A stretch of 64,000 bases of DNA from Rodentibacter ratti (GCF_002000485.1 NZ_MLAJ01000006.1:1-64000); one strand, 5' to 3'. Shown: positions 1 to 13,465, numbered from the stretch's first letter. Notes: generated from the sequence alone by a model not told the origin. Program-made: numbers and translations.

Positions 1-16
1 TTTAGTTAAAAATAAA

Positions 17-48
17 AAATAGCATAACTTTGGTTATGCTATTTTTTT
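17..48 (+). terminator. Intrinsic terminator of an upstream gene outside the window
   Basis: An 11-bp stem (AATAGCATAAC, 18-28, with GTTATGCTATT, 33-43) closes a TTTG loop and runs into a T tract. It would end transcription coming from the left of the window, so pheS probably has its own promoter. Confidence 0.8.
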
Positions 49-182
49 ATGTTAATTAATTTTCTAAGGTTCAAAAGTTTCCTAAAAGTGATCGCTAAAT
101 ACTTTATAGTTAGTCGCTTTATCCTTTCCTCCTTTCCAACCGCACTGTAAAAGTGCTCTCATAATTTACGTAAAATTTATAA

Positions 183-304
183 GAAAATTCGGATACTTTA
201 GGCGATAAAACTGATACTGGTGAATGTGCCTTATGTGTAAAAATTACTATGATGATCAAGCTTCTAAAAACGCTAATCGGGATAGAATCCTTAAACACAA
301 ATAA
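183..304 (+). pseudogene. Possible gene remnant in the pheS upstream gap
   Basis: The 328 bases between the terminator and pheS hold no intact gene. Positions 183-242 read E-N-S-D-T-L-G-D-K-T-D-T-G-E-C-A-L-C-V-K. At a run of five A (239-243) the reading continues in another frame as N-Y-Y-D-D-Q-A-S-K-N-A-N, then charged residues, to a stop at 302-304. There is no start codon or ribosome site. The paired cysteines and charged tail look protein-like, so this may be the 3' end of a decayed gene, but the family was not recognised and chance is possible. No phenylalanine-rich leader peptide like that of E. coli pheM was found. Confidence 0.25.
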
Positions 305-340
305 AAACGTGATTTTTTAATGCGTTGGTATTATTATTAA

Positions 341-1366
<1,026 letters not shown>

Positions 1367-1427
1367 ATTATTTTTCGGATGCATCCTCAAACGAGGTTAT
1401 ATAACAATTTTTAAAGGGTAGAGAATA

Positions 1428-3815
1428 ATGAAATTTAGCGAGCAGTGGGCAAGAGAATGGGTTAATCCGGCTGTTTCTACGGAACAATTATGTGATCAAA
1501 TCACGATGCTTGGGTTAGAAGTGGATAGCGTAGAAAATGTGGCGGGTGATTTTACGGGGGTGGTTGTCGGAGAAGTTGTTGAGTGTGCACAACACCCTGA
1601 TGCAGATAAATTGCGTGTAACTAAGGTGAACGTTGGTGGTGATAGACTATTAGATATCGTGTGTGGAGCACCAAATTGTCGTCAAGGGTTAAAAGTTGCT
1701 TGTGCGACAGAAGGTGCGGTGTTACCGGGTAATTTTAAAATTAAGAAAACGAAGTTACGTGGTCAACCCTCTGAAGGTATGCTTTGCTCATTTTCTGAAC
1801 TTGGTATTGATACTGAATCTGAAGGAATTATTGAGTTACCACAAGATGCCCCGATTGGCACAGATCTTCGTAACTACTTGAATTTAGATGATAAGGCTAT
1901 TGAAATCAGTTTAACACCGAACCGTGCAGACTGTTTAAGTATTGCAGGGATTGCTCGTGAAATTGGAGTTGTTAATAAACAATCGGTAAATCAACCGCAC
2001 TTTGAGGTAGTGCCGGCAACGATTTCAGATAAAATTGATATTGAGCTTGTAGCATCGGAAGCTTGTCCACGTTATTTACTTCGAGTCGTAAAAAATGTGA
2101 ACGTAAAAGCGGCTACGCCTATTTGGATGAAGGAAAAATTGCGTCGTTGCGGTATCCGTTCTATCGATCCTGTGGTTGATATTACAAATTATATTTTGCT
2201 TGAATTAGGTCAGCCAATGCATGCATTTGATGCCTCAAAAGTGCTGCAACCGGTGCAAGTTCGTTTCGCAAAAGAAGGTGAAGCACTTACTTTACTGGAT
2301 GGTACTGCTACAAAATTACAATCAAACACTTTACTTATAGCAGATGCCAATGGTCCGCTTGCCATGGCAGGGATCTTTGGAGGACAAGAAAGCGGAGTAA
2401 CCTCTGAAACGAGAGATGTGATTCTGGAAGCTGCTTTTTTTGCCCCGTTGGCTATTGCAGGTCGAGCAAGACAGTATGGCTTACATACGGATGCTTCACA
2501 CCGTTTTGAGCGTGGTGTTGATTTTGAATTAGCACGGAATGCGATGGAGCGAGCAACGGCATTATTACTCGAAATCTGTGGTGGGGAAGCCGGAGAAATT
2601 AATGAAGCGGTAAATGAAGAATTTTTACCGAAGGTGAAAAAAATTCACCTTCGTCGTGAGAAATTAGATGCGTTACTAGGTCATCATATTGAAACCGAGA
2701 TTGTGACCGATATTTTTAATCGTCTCGGTTTTAATGTTCAATACGAAAATAATGTTTGGACAGTAACTTCCGCAAGTTGGCGTTTTGATATTGATATTGA
2801 AGAAGACCTCATTGAGGAAGTTGCACGTATTTACGGCTATAACAGCATTCCAAATAATGCACCACTGGCACATTTACGTATGCGTGATCATAAAGAAGCC
2901 GTGTTGGATTTGGAGCGCATTAAAACCGCACTTGTGGATTCAGATTATCAAGAAGCGATAACTTATAGTTTTGTTGATCCAAAAGTACAAAATTTATTAC
3001 ATCCTCATCAAGAGGCTTTAGCGTTACCAAATCCTATTTCTAGCGAAATGTCGGTAATGCGGGTTTCATTATTAAGTGGCTTGCTCGGTGCCGTGTTATA
3101 TAACCAAAATCGTCAACAAAATCGTGTTCGTTTGTTTGAAACAGGATTACGTTTTATTCCTGATACGGAAGCTGAATTCGGTGTACGCCAAGAATTCGTA
3201 CTAAGTGCGGTTATTAGCGGTACGGCAAGTAACGAAAGTTGGAATAATAAATCGGAATCGGTAGATTTTTTTGATTTAAAAGGTGATTTAGAAAGTCTGC
3301 TTTCCTTAACCGGTGTGGCAAATAAAATACGTTTTGTTGCAAAAACTTTTGATGCATTACACCCGGGACAGTCTGCGGCGATTCAATTAGATGATAAAGA
3401 AATTGGTTTTATTGGTACGCTTCACCCATCTGTTTCTCAAAAACTGGGGTTAAATGGAAAAGTAGTTGTATTTGAAATTTTATGGAACGCAATTGCAAAT
3501 CGGAATGTCATACAAGCAAGGAAGATTTCCAAATTCCCGGCTAACCGCCGAGACTTGGCACTTGTGGTAGCGGATGAGATTGCGGCTGGCGATGTCATTG
3601 ATGCGTGTAAGCAAGCTGGTGGGGAAAAACTCACGCAAGTCAATTTATTTGACGTATATAAAGGCATTGGTGTACCGTCAGGTACAAAAAGTCTTGCCAT
3701 CAGCTTGACCATTCAAGACAATGAAAAAACCTTGGAGGATGATGAGATCAACGCTGTAATTTCCGCTGTGTTAGATGAAGTTAAACAACGTTTTAACGCT
3801 GAATTAAGAGACTAA
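1428..3815 (+). CDS. pheT: Phenylalanyl-tRNA synthetase beta subunit
   Basis: Large subunit of PheRS, responsible for tRNA binding, subunit assembly and editing of mischarged Tyr-tRNA-Phe. At 795 residues it is standard length. The N-terminal EMAP-II-like tRNA-binding domain (about 40-150) contains the C-G-A-P-N stretch. The B3/B4 editing and B5 domains follow, and the last 95 residues form the ferredoxin-fold anticodon-binding domain (start K-F-P-A-N-R-R-D). The start at 1428 sits 8-10 bases after AAAGGG. ihfA begins 4 bases after the stop, suggesting translational coupling. Confidence 0.98.
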   Translation: MKFSEQWAREWVNPAVSTEQLCDQITMLGLEVDSVENVAGDFTGVVVGEVVECAQHPDADKLRVTKVNVGGDRLLDIVCGAPNCRQGLKVACATEGAVLPGNFKIKKTKLRGQPSEGMLCSFSELGIDTESEGIIELPQDAPIGTDLRNYLNLDDKAIEISLTPNRADCLSIAGIAREIGVVNKQSVNQPHFEVVPATISDKIDIELVASEACPRYLLRVVKNVNVKAATPIWMKEKLRRCGIRSIDPVVDITNYILLELGQPMHAFDASKVLQPVQVRFAKEGEALTLLDGTATKLQSNTLLIADANGPLAMAGIFGGQESGVTSETRDVILEAAFFAPLAIAGRARQYGLHTDASHRFERGVDFELARNAMERATALLLEICGGEAGEINEAVNEEFLPKVKKIHLRREKLDALLGHHIETEIVTDIFNRLGFNVQYENNVWTVTSASWRFDIDIEEDLIEEVARIYGYNSIPNNAPLAHLRMRDHKEAVLDLERIKTALVDSDYQEAITYSFVDPKVQNLLHPHQEALALPNPISSEMSVMRVSLLSGLLGAVLYNQNRQQNRVRLFETGLRFIPDTEAEFGVRQEFVLSAVISGTASNESWNNKSESVDFFDLKGDLESLLSLTGVANKIRFVAKTFDALHPGQSAAIQLDDKEIGFIGTLHPSVSQKLGLNGKVVVFEILWNAIANRNVIQARKISKFPANRRDLALVVADEIAAGDVIDACKQAGGEKLTQVNLFDVYKGIGVPSGTKSLAISLTIQDNEKTLEDDEINAVISAVLDEVKQRFNAELRD

Positions 3816-3819
3816 ACTT

Positions 3820-4116
3820 ATGACGTTGACAAAAATTGATATTACCGAATTTTTAATTGAAAAATATCGGTTGCAAAAATTAGAAGCTAAGAATTTAGTG
3901 GATGATTTTTTTGAAGAAATTCGCTTATCTCTTGAGTCGGGCTGTGATGTAAAATTATCGGGATTCGGTAATTTTGAATTACGTGATAAAGCTTCTCGTC
4001 CGGGGCGTAATCCTAAAACAGGAGAGAGTGTACCGGTTTCAGCACGCCGAGTGGTGTCATTCAAACCGGGGCAAAAGTTACGTGCGAGAGTTGAAAAAAC
4101 AAAAATAAGTCGATAA
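3820..4116 (+). CDS. ihfA: Integration host factor alpha subunit
   Basis: The 98-residue protein pairs with IhfB and bends DNA sharply at specific sites, affecting transcription, recombination and replication. It has the HU/IHF fold. The C-terminal beta-arm [10 protein letters not shown] carries the conserved proline that intercalates into DNA, and G-F-G-N-F is the core signature. It follows pheT by 4 bases, as in E. coli and H. influenzae, and is closed by an inverted uptake-sequence terminator. Confidence 0.97.
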   Translation: MTLTKIDITEFLIEKYRLQKLEAKNLVDDFFEEIRLSLESGCDVKLSGFGNFELRDKASRPGRNPKTGESVPVSARRVVSFKPGQKLRARVEKTKISR

Positions 4117-4126
4117 ATTGAGTAGA

Positions 4127-4156
4127 AAAAGTGCGGTCATTTTTAGCCGCACTTTT
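4127..4156 (+). terminator. Inverted uptake-signal pair acting as terminator after ihfA
   Basis: AAAAGTGCGG (4127-4136) and CCGCACTTTT (4147-4156) form a 10-bp stem with a 10-base loop. The arms are two head-to-head DNA uptake signals, a common arrangement of Pasteurellaceae terminators. Confidence 0.75.
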
Positions 4157-4173
4157 GTCGTTTGAGATATAAA

Positions 4174-4665
4174 ATGAAATTGATTAAATCCTTATTTTTC
4201 ATTTCTACATCAATGCTGTTGTTTGCTTGCTCTTCAGGCAACTCGGGAAGGGAAAGTTATGCCATTAATTATAAAGGTAAAATTGATGATCCTATTATGG
4301 CAATTACTTTATTGAGTGAACAACAGTATGAATGGGCTGGAACACCTTATGTGTTGGGGGGGAAATCCAGACATGGAGTAGATTGTTCCGGGTTTGTCCA
4401 AAAAACGTTTTTTGATCGTTTTAATATTGCATTACCTAGAACGACAAAAGAACAGGCTAAACATGGAAAGCTTATTCGTAAAGAGGATATTCAAACCGGT
4501 GATTTAATTTTCTTTAAAACAGGACGAGGGCCAAACGGCTATCATGTTGGAATTTATGTAAAAGACGATAAATTTCTTCATGCTTCCACGAAAGGTGGTG
4601 TTATTTATTCTTCAATGAATACACCTTATTGGACAAAAACTTTTTGGCAAGTGAGACGAATTTAA
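4174..4665 (+). CDS. NlpC/P60 family lipoprotein, probable murein endopeptidase
   Basis: Predicted outer-membrane lipoprotein cutting peptidoglycan stem peptides. The 163-residue product begins with a type II signal peptide ending in the lipobox L-F-A-C (Cys about 19). The NlpC/P60 domain fills the rest, with catalytic Cys in D-C-S-G-F-V, His in Y-H-V-G-I-Y, and a third polar residue in L-H-A-S. A TTG 12 bases upstream is in frame, but the ATG at 4174 gives the proper signal peptide. The same gene follows ihfA in H. influenzae, to my recollection. It resembles E. coli NlpC and MepS; orthology to either is not proven. Confidence 0.92.
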   Translation: MKLIKSLFFISTSMLLFACSSGNSGRESYAINYKGKIDDPIMAITLLSEQQYEWAGTPYVLGGKSRHGVDCSGFVQKTFFDRFNIALPRTTKEQAKHGKLIRKEDIQTGDLIFFKTGRGPNGYHVGIYVKDDKFLHASTKGGVIYSSMNTPYWTKTFWQVRRI

Positions 4666-4669
4666 AGGT

Positions 4670-4699
4670 AAAAGTGCGGTAAATTTTAACCGCACTTTT
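4670..4699. terminator. Bidirectional terminator of two inverted uptake signals
   Basis: AAAAGTGCGGT (4670-4680) and ACCGCACTTTT (4689-4699) make an 11-bp perfect stem with A and T tracts on both sides. It lies between the convergent NlpC/P60 and metF genes and can serve both. Confidence 0.8.
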
Positions 4700-4705
4700 G
4701 TATGT

Positions 4706-5653
<948 letters not shown>

Positions 5654-5757
5654 TTTGAATAAATTCATCAAAAACATTAATTATATTAATATTCATAAAA
5701 CAGTTATCAAAATGAAGATTTTTTACACAAAAAATTAGCGTTTTATAGAAAAGTATG

Positions 5758-6328
<571 letters not shown>

Positions 6329-6344
6329 TCACGAGGTTTAGGAT

Positions 6345-6737
6345 ATGGCAGAGAATCAAAACTACGGCACAGGTCGCCGCAAAAGCTCTTCAGCTCGTGT
6401 ATTTATCAAACCGGGCAGTGGTAAAATCACTATCAACCAACGTGAATTAGACGTTTACTTCGGTCGTGAAACCTCACGTATGATTGTACGTCAACCTTTA
6501 GAATTGGTTGAATTAACTGATAAATTAGACTTATACATCACAGTTAAAGGTGGTGGTATTTCTGGTCAAGCGGGTGCAATCCGTCATGGTATCACTCGTG
6601 CATTAATTGAATACGATGAGACTCTCCGTCCTGCACTTCGTGCAGCCGGTTTCGTTACTCGTGACGCACGTCGCGTTGAACGTAAAAAAGTGGGTTTGCA
6701 CAAAGCACGTCGTCGTCCACAATACTCAAAACGTTAA
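6345..6737 (+). CDS. rpsI: 30S ribosomal protein S9
   Basis: Small-subunit protein whose C-terminal tail reaches the P-site tRNA. It has 130 residues, the family norm. It begins [13 protein letters not shown] and ends with the conserved basic tail [13 protein letters not shown] precedes the ATG. It is the second gene of the rplM-rpsI operon and is closed by a strong terminator. Confidence 0.99.
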   Translation: MAENQNYGTGRRKSSSARVFIKPGSGKITINQRELDVYFGRETSRMIVRQPLELVELTDKLDLYITVKGGGISGQAGAIRHGITRALIEYDETLRPALRAAGFVTRDARRVERKKVGLHKARRRPQYSKR

Positions 6738-6756
6738 TTTTTTATTTTCGTTTCAG

Positions 6757-6781
6757 AAGCAGGGAATTCCCTGCTTTTTTT
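6757..6781 (+). terminator. rpsI terminator
   Basis: The perfect palindrome AAGCAGGGAATTCCCTGCTT (6757-6776) runs directly into a T tract, giving a strong intrinsic terminator 20 bases after rpsI. Confidence 0.88.
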
Positions 6782-6855
6782 ATATTTATAGAATCATGTA
6801 ACTCTATGAAATTAAAGAAAAACTCAGATTTCTTTAGCAAAAGAACATGACTTTA

Positions 6856-6864
6856 TGCTAGAAT
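6856..6864 (+). promoter_or_regulatory. Predicted extended -10 promoter of sspAB
   Basis: TGCTAGAAT at 6856-6864 is an extended -10 element about 55 bases before sspA. No good -35 is visible, as expected for this class. Confidence 0.4.
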
Positions 6865-6919
6865 ATGCAACCTTTTTTAGTAAAAAATAATATAGAATTT
6901 TGAATCTTCGGAGGAATCA

Positions 6920-7558
6920 ATGTCTAATGCATCAAGTAAACGTTCTGTTATGACTCTTTTCTCAAATAGGGGTGATATTTACTGTCATCAAGTGAAAATT
7001 GTATTAGCAGAAAAGGGGGTAGCTTATGAAAATGAAGAAGTTAACCCACAAGCATTATCAGAAGATTTAATGGAATTAAATCCTTATGGAACTTTGCCAA
7101 CCTTAGTTGATCGTGACTTAGTATTATTTAATTCACGTATTATTATGGAATATCTTGACGAACGTTTCCCTCATCCTCCACTTATGCCGGTTTATCCTAT
7201 CTCTAGAGGCAAAACCCGTCTTTTAATGTTACGTATTGAGCAAGATTGGTATCCAACTTTAATGAAAGCGGAAAAAGGCAGTGAATCAGAACGTGCAGAA
7301 GCATTAAGACAATTAAAAGAAGAATTACTGGCCATTTCGCCGATTTTCCAACAAATGCCTTATTTTATGAGTGAAGAATTCAGTCTGGTTGATTGCTATA
7401 TTGCCCCATTATTATGGAAATTAAAGCAATTTGGTGTGGAATTTAGCGGTGCCGGTAGCAAAGCTTTGAAAGGTTATATGGATCGCGTATTTAGTCGGGA
7501 TTCCTTTTTACAATCAGTCGGTGAAGCCGCACCTAAAAATCTGATGGATGATAAATAA
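6920..7558 (+). CDS. sspA: Stringent starvation protein A
   Basis: RNA polymerase-associated regulator with a glutathione S-transferase fold but no GST activity, made on starvation. The 212-residue product has the thioredoxin-like N-terminal domain (M-T-L-F-S-N-R, then N-P-Y-G-T-L-P-T-L-V about 50-60) and the helical C-terminal domain. A GGAGG-like site precedes the ATG. Its stop overlaps the sspB start as TAATG. The order rplM-rpsI-sspA-sspB is conserved from E. coli to Haemophilus. Confidence 0.97.
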   Translation: MSNASSKRSVMTLFSNRGDIYCHQVKIVLAEKGVAYENEEVNPQALSEDLMELNPYGTLPTLVDRDLVLFNSRIIMEYLDERFPHPPLMPVYPISRGKTRLLMLRIEQDWYPTLMKAEKGSESERAEALRQLKEELLAISPIFQQMPYFMSEEFSLVDCYIAPLLWKLKQFGVEFSGAGSKALKGYMDRVFSRDSFLQSVGEAAPKNLMDDK

Positions 7559-8007
7559 TGAAATACAAGTCTTCCCCAAAACGACCTTATTTACTACGGG
7601 CTTATTATGATTGGTTAGTTGATAACGATTTTACGCCCTATTTGGTTGTGGATGCCACATATTGGGGGGTGAATGTACCTACTGAATATGTCAAAGACGG
7701 GCAAATTGTGCTAAATCTTTCGGCAAGTGCGACGGGAAATTTGCAACTTACTAATGATTTTATTCAATTTAATGCTCGTTTTAATGGCGTTGCTCGAGAG
7801 CTTTATATCCCTATGGGAGCTGCACTTGCCATTTATGCCCGAGAAAATGGTGATGGTGTAATGTTTGAGTCGGAAACGTTTTATGATGAATTAAATCGTG
7901 AGCCACAAACTGATCAACCAACTAATTTTACTGAAGCAGTTAATAAACCAAAAACAGATAAAAAAGTTTCAGTAAAATCGGCTTCTCATCTAAGAATTGT
8001 AGATTAA
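7558..8007 (+). CDS. sspB: ClpXP adaptor SspB
   Basis: Adaptor that binds ssrA-tagged proteins and delivers them to ClpXP. Residues 1-110 form the substrate-binding domain, including N-L-S-A-S-A-T. A flexible polar linker follows, and the last residues H-L-R-I-V-D are the ClpX-docking tail, close to L-R-V-V-K in E. coli. It is 149 residues long and translationally coupled to sspA. Confidence 0.96.
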   Translation: MKYKSSPKRPYLLRAYYDWLVDNDFTPYLVVDATYWGVNVPTEYVKDGQIVLNLSASATGNLQLTNDFIQFNARFNGVARELYIPMGAALAIYARENGDGVMFESETFYDELNREPQTDQPTNFTEAVNKPKTDKKVSVKSASHLRIVD

Positions 8008-8020
8008 ACTAAGAATAAGA

Positions 8021-8058
8021 AATCACCCGCATTTTGGAAAGTGCGGGTGATTTTTTTA
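8021..8058. terminator. Bidirectional terminator between sspB and trpA
   Basis: AATCACCCGCA (8021-8031) pairs with TGCGGGTGATT (8042-8052), followed by T7 on the plus strand. The trpA stop codon (8056-8058) lies inside the T tract, so the two convergent genes abut one shared hairpin. Confidence 0.8.
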
Positions 8059-8865
8059 TTGTTTAGCTGCGGCCTTCATCTGGCGAATAAATTCAGCGAG
8101 TTCAATTAGACATTTTGTATGATTATCTAAATGGCGCTCAATAATTTTTACAGTCGCCGATCCGGAAATTGCACCGGCAACGCCTAATTGCAAGGCTTCT
8201 TTTACCTGATTCGGTTGGGCGATACCGAATCCTTGCAAAATAGGCGGTGCATTGTGTGCTTTCAATTGTTCTACCAAAGAATCCAGATTTTTAGCATGCG
8301 CTTGGTTCTCTGCACTGGTGACACCGGCACGAGAAACTAAATAAGTATAACCTTCGCTGTTTTCTGCCACACCTTGGATAGTTTTGGCATCGGCATTTGG
8401 TGGGCAAATGAAAACAGGTTGAATACCGTGCTTTTTCGCTGCATTGATGTAATCCTCTTTCGCTAGTAATGGGATATCCGCCACCAATACGGCATCGACT
8501 CCCACGTCCGCACAGCGTTGATAAAATGCATCCAGACCTTTGGCAAAAATAAGATTGGCGCAAAGCAGTAAACTGATAGGAATCTCCGGATATTTTGACC
8601 GCACTTTTTCCAGCAATTTAAAGCTATCTTCCGTGCTGTGTCCTGCCTCTAATGCTCTATTATTTGCGGCTTGAATGACCGGGCCGTCTAAAAGTGGATC
8701 AGAGAAAGGAAATCCTAATTCAAGGGCATCGGCGCCATTATCAACAAGCGTGCAAATAATCTCAAAAGAGCGGTCAAATGTTGGATCACATAGGGTAACA
8801 AAAGGAACAAATGCCCCCTCATTTTTAGCGTTGAGTACAGCAAATTGGCGATTAAAACGACTCAT
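8056..8865 (-). CDS. trpA: Tryptophan synthase alpha chain
   Basis: TIM-barrel subunit cleaving indole-3-glycerol phosphate to indole, which is channelled to TrpB. Its 269 residues are standard. The catalytic Glu lies in [10 protein letters not shown] and the Asp in V-L-V-A-D-I-P; the phosphate-binding G-I-A-Q-P and G-S-A-T-V segments are present. Its ATG overlaps the trpB stop as TAATG, so the two subunits are translationally coupled. It is the last gene of the trp cluster. Confidence 0.98.
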   Translation of the reverse strand: MSRFNRQFAVLNAKNEGAFVPFVTLCDPTFDRSFEIICTLVDNGADALELGFPFSDPLLDGPVIQAANNRALEAGHSTEDSFKLLEKVRSKYPEIPISLLLCANLIFAKGLDAFYQRCADVGVDAVLVADIPLLAKEDYINAAKKHGIQPVFICPPNADAKTIQGVAENSEGYTYLVSRAGVTSAENQAHAKNLDSLVEQLKAHNAPPILQGFGIAQPNQVKEALQLGVAGAISGSATVKIIERHLDNHTKCLIELAEFIRQMKAAAKQ

Positions 8866-10061
8866 TATTTCATTCCTTTTTCAGTTAAAATTTTGTCCAC
8901 AGTGAAAATGTCTTTATCACCACGACCGGATAAATTCACCACAAGAATCTGTGCCTTATCAGGCTCTTGATGAATCATTTTGAGTGCTTGCGCAAGGGCA
9001 TGCGAGCTTTCTAACGCCGGAATAATCCCTTCATGCTTGGCAAGTTCTTGGAAGGCATTTAAGGCTTCATCATCGGTAATGGAGGGGTATTCCGCTCGCC
9101 CGATACTTTGCAAATAAGCGTGTTGAGGGCCAACAGAAGGGAAGTCTAGCCCTGCGGAAACAGAGTAAGATTCTTCTACTTGCCCATCTTCCGTTTGCAT
9201 TAAAGGGGATTTCATACCGAAATAAATACCGACTTTGGCATGCCCTAACGGTGCACCGTGTTCACCGCTTTCAATGCCTTTGCCTGCAGGTTCTACACCG
9301 ATTAAACGTACATTTGGTTCATCTATAAAATCAGTAAACATCCCTATTGCGTTAGAACCGCCTCCCACAGCGGCAATCACCGCATCCGGCAGACGACCTT
9401 CTTTTTCTATAATTTGGCGTTTCGTTTCTTCGCCAATCATTTTTTGGAATTCACGGACAATGGTTGGGAAAGGGTGAGGGCCGGCGGCTGTGCCAAGCAA
9501 GTAGTGGGTGGTTTCATAGTTTGCAGACCAATCACGCATGGCTTCACAACAAGCATCTTTTAAAGAGCAAGATCCTTTTTGCACAGGAATCACTTCTGCG
9601 CCCATTAAGCGCATACGAAATACATTAGGCGATTGGCGTTCCACATCTTTTGCCCCCATATAAACACGGCAAGGCATATCGAGCATGGCACAGGCGAGAG
9701 CAGTTGCCACACCATGTTGACCGGCACCGGTTTCAGCAATGATACGGGTTTTCCCCATCCGTTTTGCAAGTAAAATTTGACCGAGGACTTGGTTGGTTTT
9801 ATGTGCACCGCCATGTAAAAGATCTTCACGTTTAAGATAAATTTTGGCTTTTGTGCCTTTTGTCAAATTGCGACAAAGGGTGAGTGCGGTGGGTCTGCCC
9901 GCATAATTTTTAAGTAAATCTTGAAATTCCTGTTGAAAATTGGGGTCATCCTTAGCTTCAACAAAGGCTTTTTCTAATTGTTGAAGCACCGGTACGAGAA
10001 TTTCCGGTACATACATACCGCCAAATTCACCAAAATAGGGATTTAATAACGTATCTGACAT
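8865..10061 (-). CDS. trpB: Tryptophan synthase beta chain
   Basis: PLP enzyme joining indole and serine to give tryptophan. The 398-residue product shows the PLP-lysine motif H-K-T-N-Q, the G-G-A-H-K context, and the phosphate-binding G-G-G-S-N-A. An upstream in-frame start would add 13 residues that overlap ydfG; the ATG at 10061 has AAGGAAAC and matches the normal N-terminus [12 protein letters not shown]. It begins 16 bases after ydfG. Confidence 0.98.
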   Translation of the reverse strand: MSDTLLNPYFGEFGGMYVPEILVPVLQQLEKAFVEAKDDPNFQQEFQDLLKNYAGRPTALTLCRNLTKGTKAKIYLKREDLLHGGAHKTNQVLGQILLAKRMGKTRIIAETGAGQHGVATALACAMLDMPCRVYMGAKDVERQSPNVFRMRLMGAEVIPVQKGSCSLKDACCEAMRDWSANYETTHYLLGTAAGPHPFPTIVREFQKMIGEETKRQIIEKEGRLPDAVIAAVGGGSNAIGMFTDFIDEPNVRLIGVEPAGKGIESGEHGAPLGHAKVGIYFGMKSPLMQTEDGQVEESYSVSAGLDFPSVGPQHAYLQSIGRAEYPSITDDEALNAFQELAKHEGIIPALESSHALAQALKMIHQEPDKAQILVVNLSGRGDKDIFTVDKILTEKGMK

Positions 10062-10077
10062 TGTGTTTCCTTTTTTA

Positions 10078-10836
10078 TTAATTTGAATTTTTTGCGACAT
10101 TCAAGGGGGCAAAGGTTTGTGCAGTTGGCATCACTTCAATACGGTTAATATTGACATATTCAGGTTGTTGGTTAAGCCATAGCACAATATTGGCAATATC
10201 TTGTGGTGTCACATATTGAACGTTTTCATAGAGTTTTTCAGCCCGTTCATTATCACCTTTAAAACGAACATGAGAAAATTCCGTCCCGCCGCAAAGTCCC
10301 GGTTCGACATTCGTCACCCGAATATTTTTACCCGCCAGATCGGCACGTAAATTTAAACTGAATTGTTTAACGAACGCTTTTGTACCGCCATACACGTTAC
10401 CGCCCGGGTAAGGATAATTGCCTGCAATTGATCCAAGATTGATGATATGACCGGTATTGCGCTCTACCATTTGTGGTAAAACAAAACGCGTGATATTAAC
10501 AAGGCCTTTAATGTTGGTATCAATCATTTTTTCCCAATCATCAAGATTGGCTTTATCGGCGGTTTCTAAACCGAGGGCGAGCCCGGCATTGTTGACGAGT
10601 AAATCAATATTACGCCATTCAGTGAGGAGCGATTGGATGGCCTGTTGTGTTTTTTCGCGATCAGAAATATCGAAAGCAAGAGGAAGAAATTGTTCGCCAA
10701 GTTCGGCGTGGAGAAGGGTTAATCGTTCGGTTCGGCGACCTGTACCAATGACACGGTAACCTGCGCCAATTAATGTACGGCAAATTGCCGCCCCAAATCC
10801 GGCTGTTGCGCCGGTGACTAATGCTATTTTAGACAT
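10078..10836 (-). CDS. ydfG: NADP-dependent short-chain dehydrogenase, YdfG type
   Basis: Classical SDR oxidoreductase that, in E. coli, oxidises L-allo-threonine, serine and 3-hydroxy acids. The 252-residue product carries the cofactor motif T-G-A-T-A-G-F-G, the N-N-A-G motif, catalytic Ser in N-L-G-S-I-A-G and Y-G-G-T-K. The ATG at 10836 follows AGGAGG; a GTG two codons earlier overlaps that site. Position before trpB is the same as in H. influenzae (from memory), so a role near serine or tryptophan metabolism is often guessed, but it is not a known Trp pathway enzyme. Confidence 0.93.
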   Translation of the reverse strand: MSKIALVTGATAGFGAAICRTLIGAGYRVIGTGRRTERLTLLHAELGEQFLPLAFDISDREKTQQAIQSLLTEWRNIDLLVNNAGLALGLETADKANLDDWEKMIDTNIKGLVNITRFVLPQMVERNTGHIINLGSIAGNYPYPGGNVYGGTKAFVKQFSLNLRADLAGKNIRVTNVEPGLCGGTEFSHVRFKGDNERAEKLYENVQYVTPQDIANIVLWLNQQPEYVNINRIEVMPTAQTFAPLNVAKNSN

Positions 10837-10900
10837 AACCACCTCCTAGTAAAGTTTCAGAGTATTTATACTACACTTTTGCAGTATTGAATTAAAAGAA

Positions 10901-12340
10901 CTATATGGTATTAAAAATTTTCTCAAAAACTGACCGCACTTTTGCCTCATCTTTTACGCCGGGAGTGCTTTCTACGCCGGAATTTAGATCTACCCCTAAA
11001 CAGCCTTGAGCCATTGCCTGTTCAATATTTTCCGGTGAAATTCCACCGGCCAAAATCGTTTTGTATTTGAGATTTTCCGGAATTAGTGACCAATCAAAGG
11101 TTTTACCTGTCCCTCCTTGCTGGTTTGCGCTTTGGCTATCGAAAATATAGCGCGCAACATTTAAATCATCGGCAAAATTGACCGCACTTTTTTCATTTGT
11201 GTCAATTGATAGGGCTTTCCAAATTTGGCAGCTTTCAGGTAATTGACGACGAAGATCGGCGATAAACTCAGGGGTTTCCGCTCCATGTAATTGCACGGCA
11301 TAAAGGCGTAATTGTTGGGCGATTTTTAGGATAGAATCCATCTCTTGATTTTGAAATACGCCGACAAAACGAAGTGGCGCAGCTGTGACTAATTCTTGGG
11401 CTTGACGCAGGCTGATACAACGTTTTGACTTTTCAGCAAAGATAAGCCCGCCATAAAGCACACCGTTTGCGTAAACGGCTTTAACATCTTGAGTGCGAGT
11501 TAAGCCGCATACCTTGTTTTCACCAAAAATCACGGCACGAACCGCATTGTTCAAATCAGCACTTCCCATTAAACTGCTGCCGATTAAAAATCCTTGCGCC
11601 ACCTTTTGTAGCAGACGAATTTGCTGATGCTCATAAATACCGGATTCACTAATAATGCGAACATCTGCCGGTATGCGATCGGCATATTTCTCCGTTAATT
11701 GAACAACCCGATTTAAGTCCACCGTTAAATCGTGCAAATTACGATTATTCACCCCGATGATTTTTGCCCCTAATGACAAGGCTCGTTCAAACTCGGCTTC
11801 ATTGCTGGTTTCCGTTAATACCCCCATTCCCAAGGAATGACCAAGATCCGCCAACACTCGATAAGTTTCATCATTGACCACGGAAAGCATTAACAAAATC
11901 GCATCGGCTTGATAATAACGGGCAAGATAGACCTGATATTCGCTTATCATAAAATCTTTGCAAAGTACCGGTTGTGGCACAATATTTCGCACTTGAGGCA
12001 AAAATTTAAAATCCCCTTGGAAATACTTTTCATCGGTTAGCACCGAAACCGCAGAGGCATAATGTTTATAGACATTGGCGATTTCCTCTAAATTAAATTC
12101 AGCCCGAATTAATCCTTTGGAAGGCGAGGCTTTTTTACATTCCAAAATATAAGCCGGTTTTTGGTTCGAACCTTTTGATAAAGCCTCATAAAAAGAGCGG
12201 TCGGATTTTGTGATGTTTTGGTGAAATTCACTAAGCGGAAATTCCGCTTCTTTGGCTTTCACCCACGCTGCTTTATCAAGAACGATTTTTTGCAGCACGG
12301 TTGCCGAATCAATGGGTTTTGAGAAGTCTTGAGTTATCAT
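10901..12340 (-). CDS. trpC: Bifunctional indole-3-glycerol phosphate synthase / phosphoribosylanthranilate isomerase
   Basis: Fused TrpC-TrpF enzyme catalysing two successive steps from phosphoribosylanthranilate to indole-3-glycerol phosphate. It has 479 residues: an N-terminal IGPS barrel (about 1-255, with [10 protein letters not shown] and I-S-E-S-G-I) and a C-terminal PRAI barrel (about 257-479, starting V-C-G-L-T-R, with Q-L-H-G-A-E). The fusion is usual in enteric bacteria and Pasteurellaceae. It lies 41 bases after trpD and 64 bases before ydfG. Two uptake signals lie inside the gene. Confidence 0.97.
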   Translation of the reverse strand: MITQDFSKPIDSATVLQKIVLDKAAWVKAKEAEFPLSEFHQNITKSDRSFYEALSKGSNQKPAYILECKKASPSKGLIRAEFNLEEIANVYKHYASAVSVLTDEKYFQGDFKFLPQVRNIVPQPVLCKDFMISEYQVYLARYYQADAILLMLSVVNDETYRVLADLGHSLGMGVLTETSNEAEFERALSLGAKIIGVNNRNLHDLTVDLNRVVQLTEKYADRIPADVRIISESGIYEHQQIRLLQKVAQGFLIGSSLMGSADLNNAVRAVIFGENKVCGLTRTQDVKAVYANGVLYGGLIFAEKSKRCISLRQAQELVTAAPLRFVGVFQNQEMDSILKIAQQLRLYAVQLHGAETPEFIADLRRQLPESCQIWKALSIDTNEKSAVNFADDLNVARYIFDSQSANQQGGTGKTFDWSLIPENLKYKTILAGGISPENIEQAMAQGCLGVDLNSGVESTPGVKDEAKVRSVFEKIFNTI

Positions 12341-12381
12341 CTTATTTTCTACTTAATACAAATTCAGGTGGATTTCCAGGG

Positions 12382-13383
12382 CTAATATTGGGTTAATTTT
12401 TGCAAGGTTTCAAATGCTTTGCCACTGGCTAAGGTTTCCAATACATTTTGCGTATTTTGCTTAAGATCTTCATAGCCGAATAATTTGAGTAATAGCGCTG
12501 TATTGGCGGCAACAGCATTGGCGTGTTCCGCTTTTCCTTTGCCTTGTAAAAGTGCGGTCAATATTTTGGCATTTTCTTGTGGCTCGCCACCTCGTAGACT
12601 TTCAAGGGATTGGCTCTTCAAACCAAAATCTTCAGGTGTTAACGTGAAGTAGTCTATTTTCCCCTTTTTCACCTCTGCCACTTGTGTATCACCATGTAGT
12701 GCCACTTCGTCTAATCCTGAACCGTGAACAACAAAGGTGTGTTCATGGCATAAACTCACGGCGGTTTCCGCATAGGTTTTCACCAGTTCCGGCGCATAAA
12801 CGCCGAGTAAATGGTAATTGGGGCGGGCGGGATTAATTAATGGGCCGAGGATATTGAATATTGTGCGGGTTTTCAATGCAGCACGGACAGGGGCAACATG
12901 GCGAAAGCCGGAATGATACTGTTGTGCAAATAAAAAACAGACACCGATTTCATCTAAGGCTTGACGTGCCGATTGTGCAGAAATATTGATGTTGACGCCT
13001 AATGCGGTTAACACATCACTTGCTCCGGATTGGCTGGACACGCTGCGATTACCGTGTTTCGCCACTTTGGCACCCATCGTCGCCGCCACAATACAACTTG
13101 CCGTAGAAATATTAATGGTATTTTGACCATCGCCCCCCGTGCCGACAATATCGGCAAAAGGGTAGTCAGGGCGTGGAAAGCTATTTGAATTTTGCAGTGA
13201 TGCCGATACTGCACCGCTAATTTCCTCAATGGATACCCCACGAACCTTTAGGGCAATCAACATTGCCGCAATTTGTTCATTTGAAAGATGACCTTGAATG
13301 ACCGCATTAAAAAGTGCGGTGCTTTCTGATTGGTTTAATAGATGACCATTGTAAAGTTGTTCTAATAAGAGGTTGTGTTGCAT
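12382..13383 (-). CDS. trpD: Anthranilate phosphoribosyltransferase
   Basis: Transfers phosphoribose from PRPP to anthranilate. The 333-residue product is a stand-alone TrpD, not fused to TrpG as in E. coli. Signature elements are V-G-T-G-G-D-G (PRPP loop, about 80-86), K-H-G-N-R and the anthranilate-binding N-P-A-R-P. It lies between the tautomerase-like gene and trpC. Confidence 0.97.
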   Translation of the reverse strand: MQHNLLLEQLYNGHLLNQSESTALFNAVIQGHLSNEQIAAMLIALKVRGVSIEEISGAVSASLQNSNSFPRPDYPFADIVGTGGDGQNTINISTASCIVAATMGAKVAKHGNRSVSSQSGASDVLTALGVNINISAQSARQALDEIGVCFLFAQQYHSGFRHVAPVRAALKTRTIFNILGPLINPARPNYHLLGVYAPELVKTYAETAVSLCHEHTFVVHGSGLDEVALHGDTQVAEVKKGKIDYFTLTPEDFGLKSQSLESLRGGEPQENAKILTALLQGKGKAEHANAVAANTALLLKLFGYEDLKQNTQNVLETLASGKAFETLQKLTQY

Positions 13384-13465
13384 AATTTGTTCCTTGATTT
13401 ATCGTGCTATTTACTGCTTTTGAGATTGAAAATTTTATTATGATGTCGTAAATAGCACATGGCTA

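Noticed and set aside
320-340. Short frame M-R-W-Y-Y-Y before pheS, as an attenuation leader peptide
   Set aside because: No ribosome site, no phenylalanine codons, and no terminator hairpin after it.
4162-4173. TTG start for the NlpC/P60 lipoprotein
   Set aside because: It would add four residues before the signal peptide; the ATG at 4174 gives a standard lipoprotein start.
10842-10900. AGTAT-AA-ATACT upstream of ydfG as a second TrpR site
   Set aside because: It lacks the CTAGT/ACTAG core and any good promoter; the only convincing operator is before trpE.
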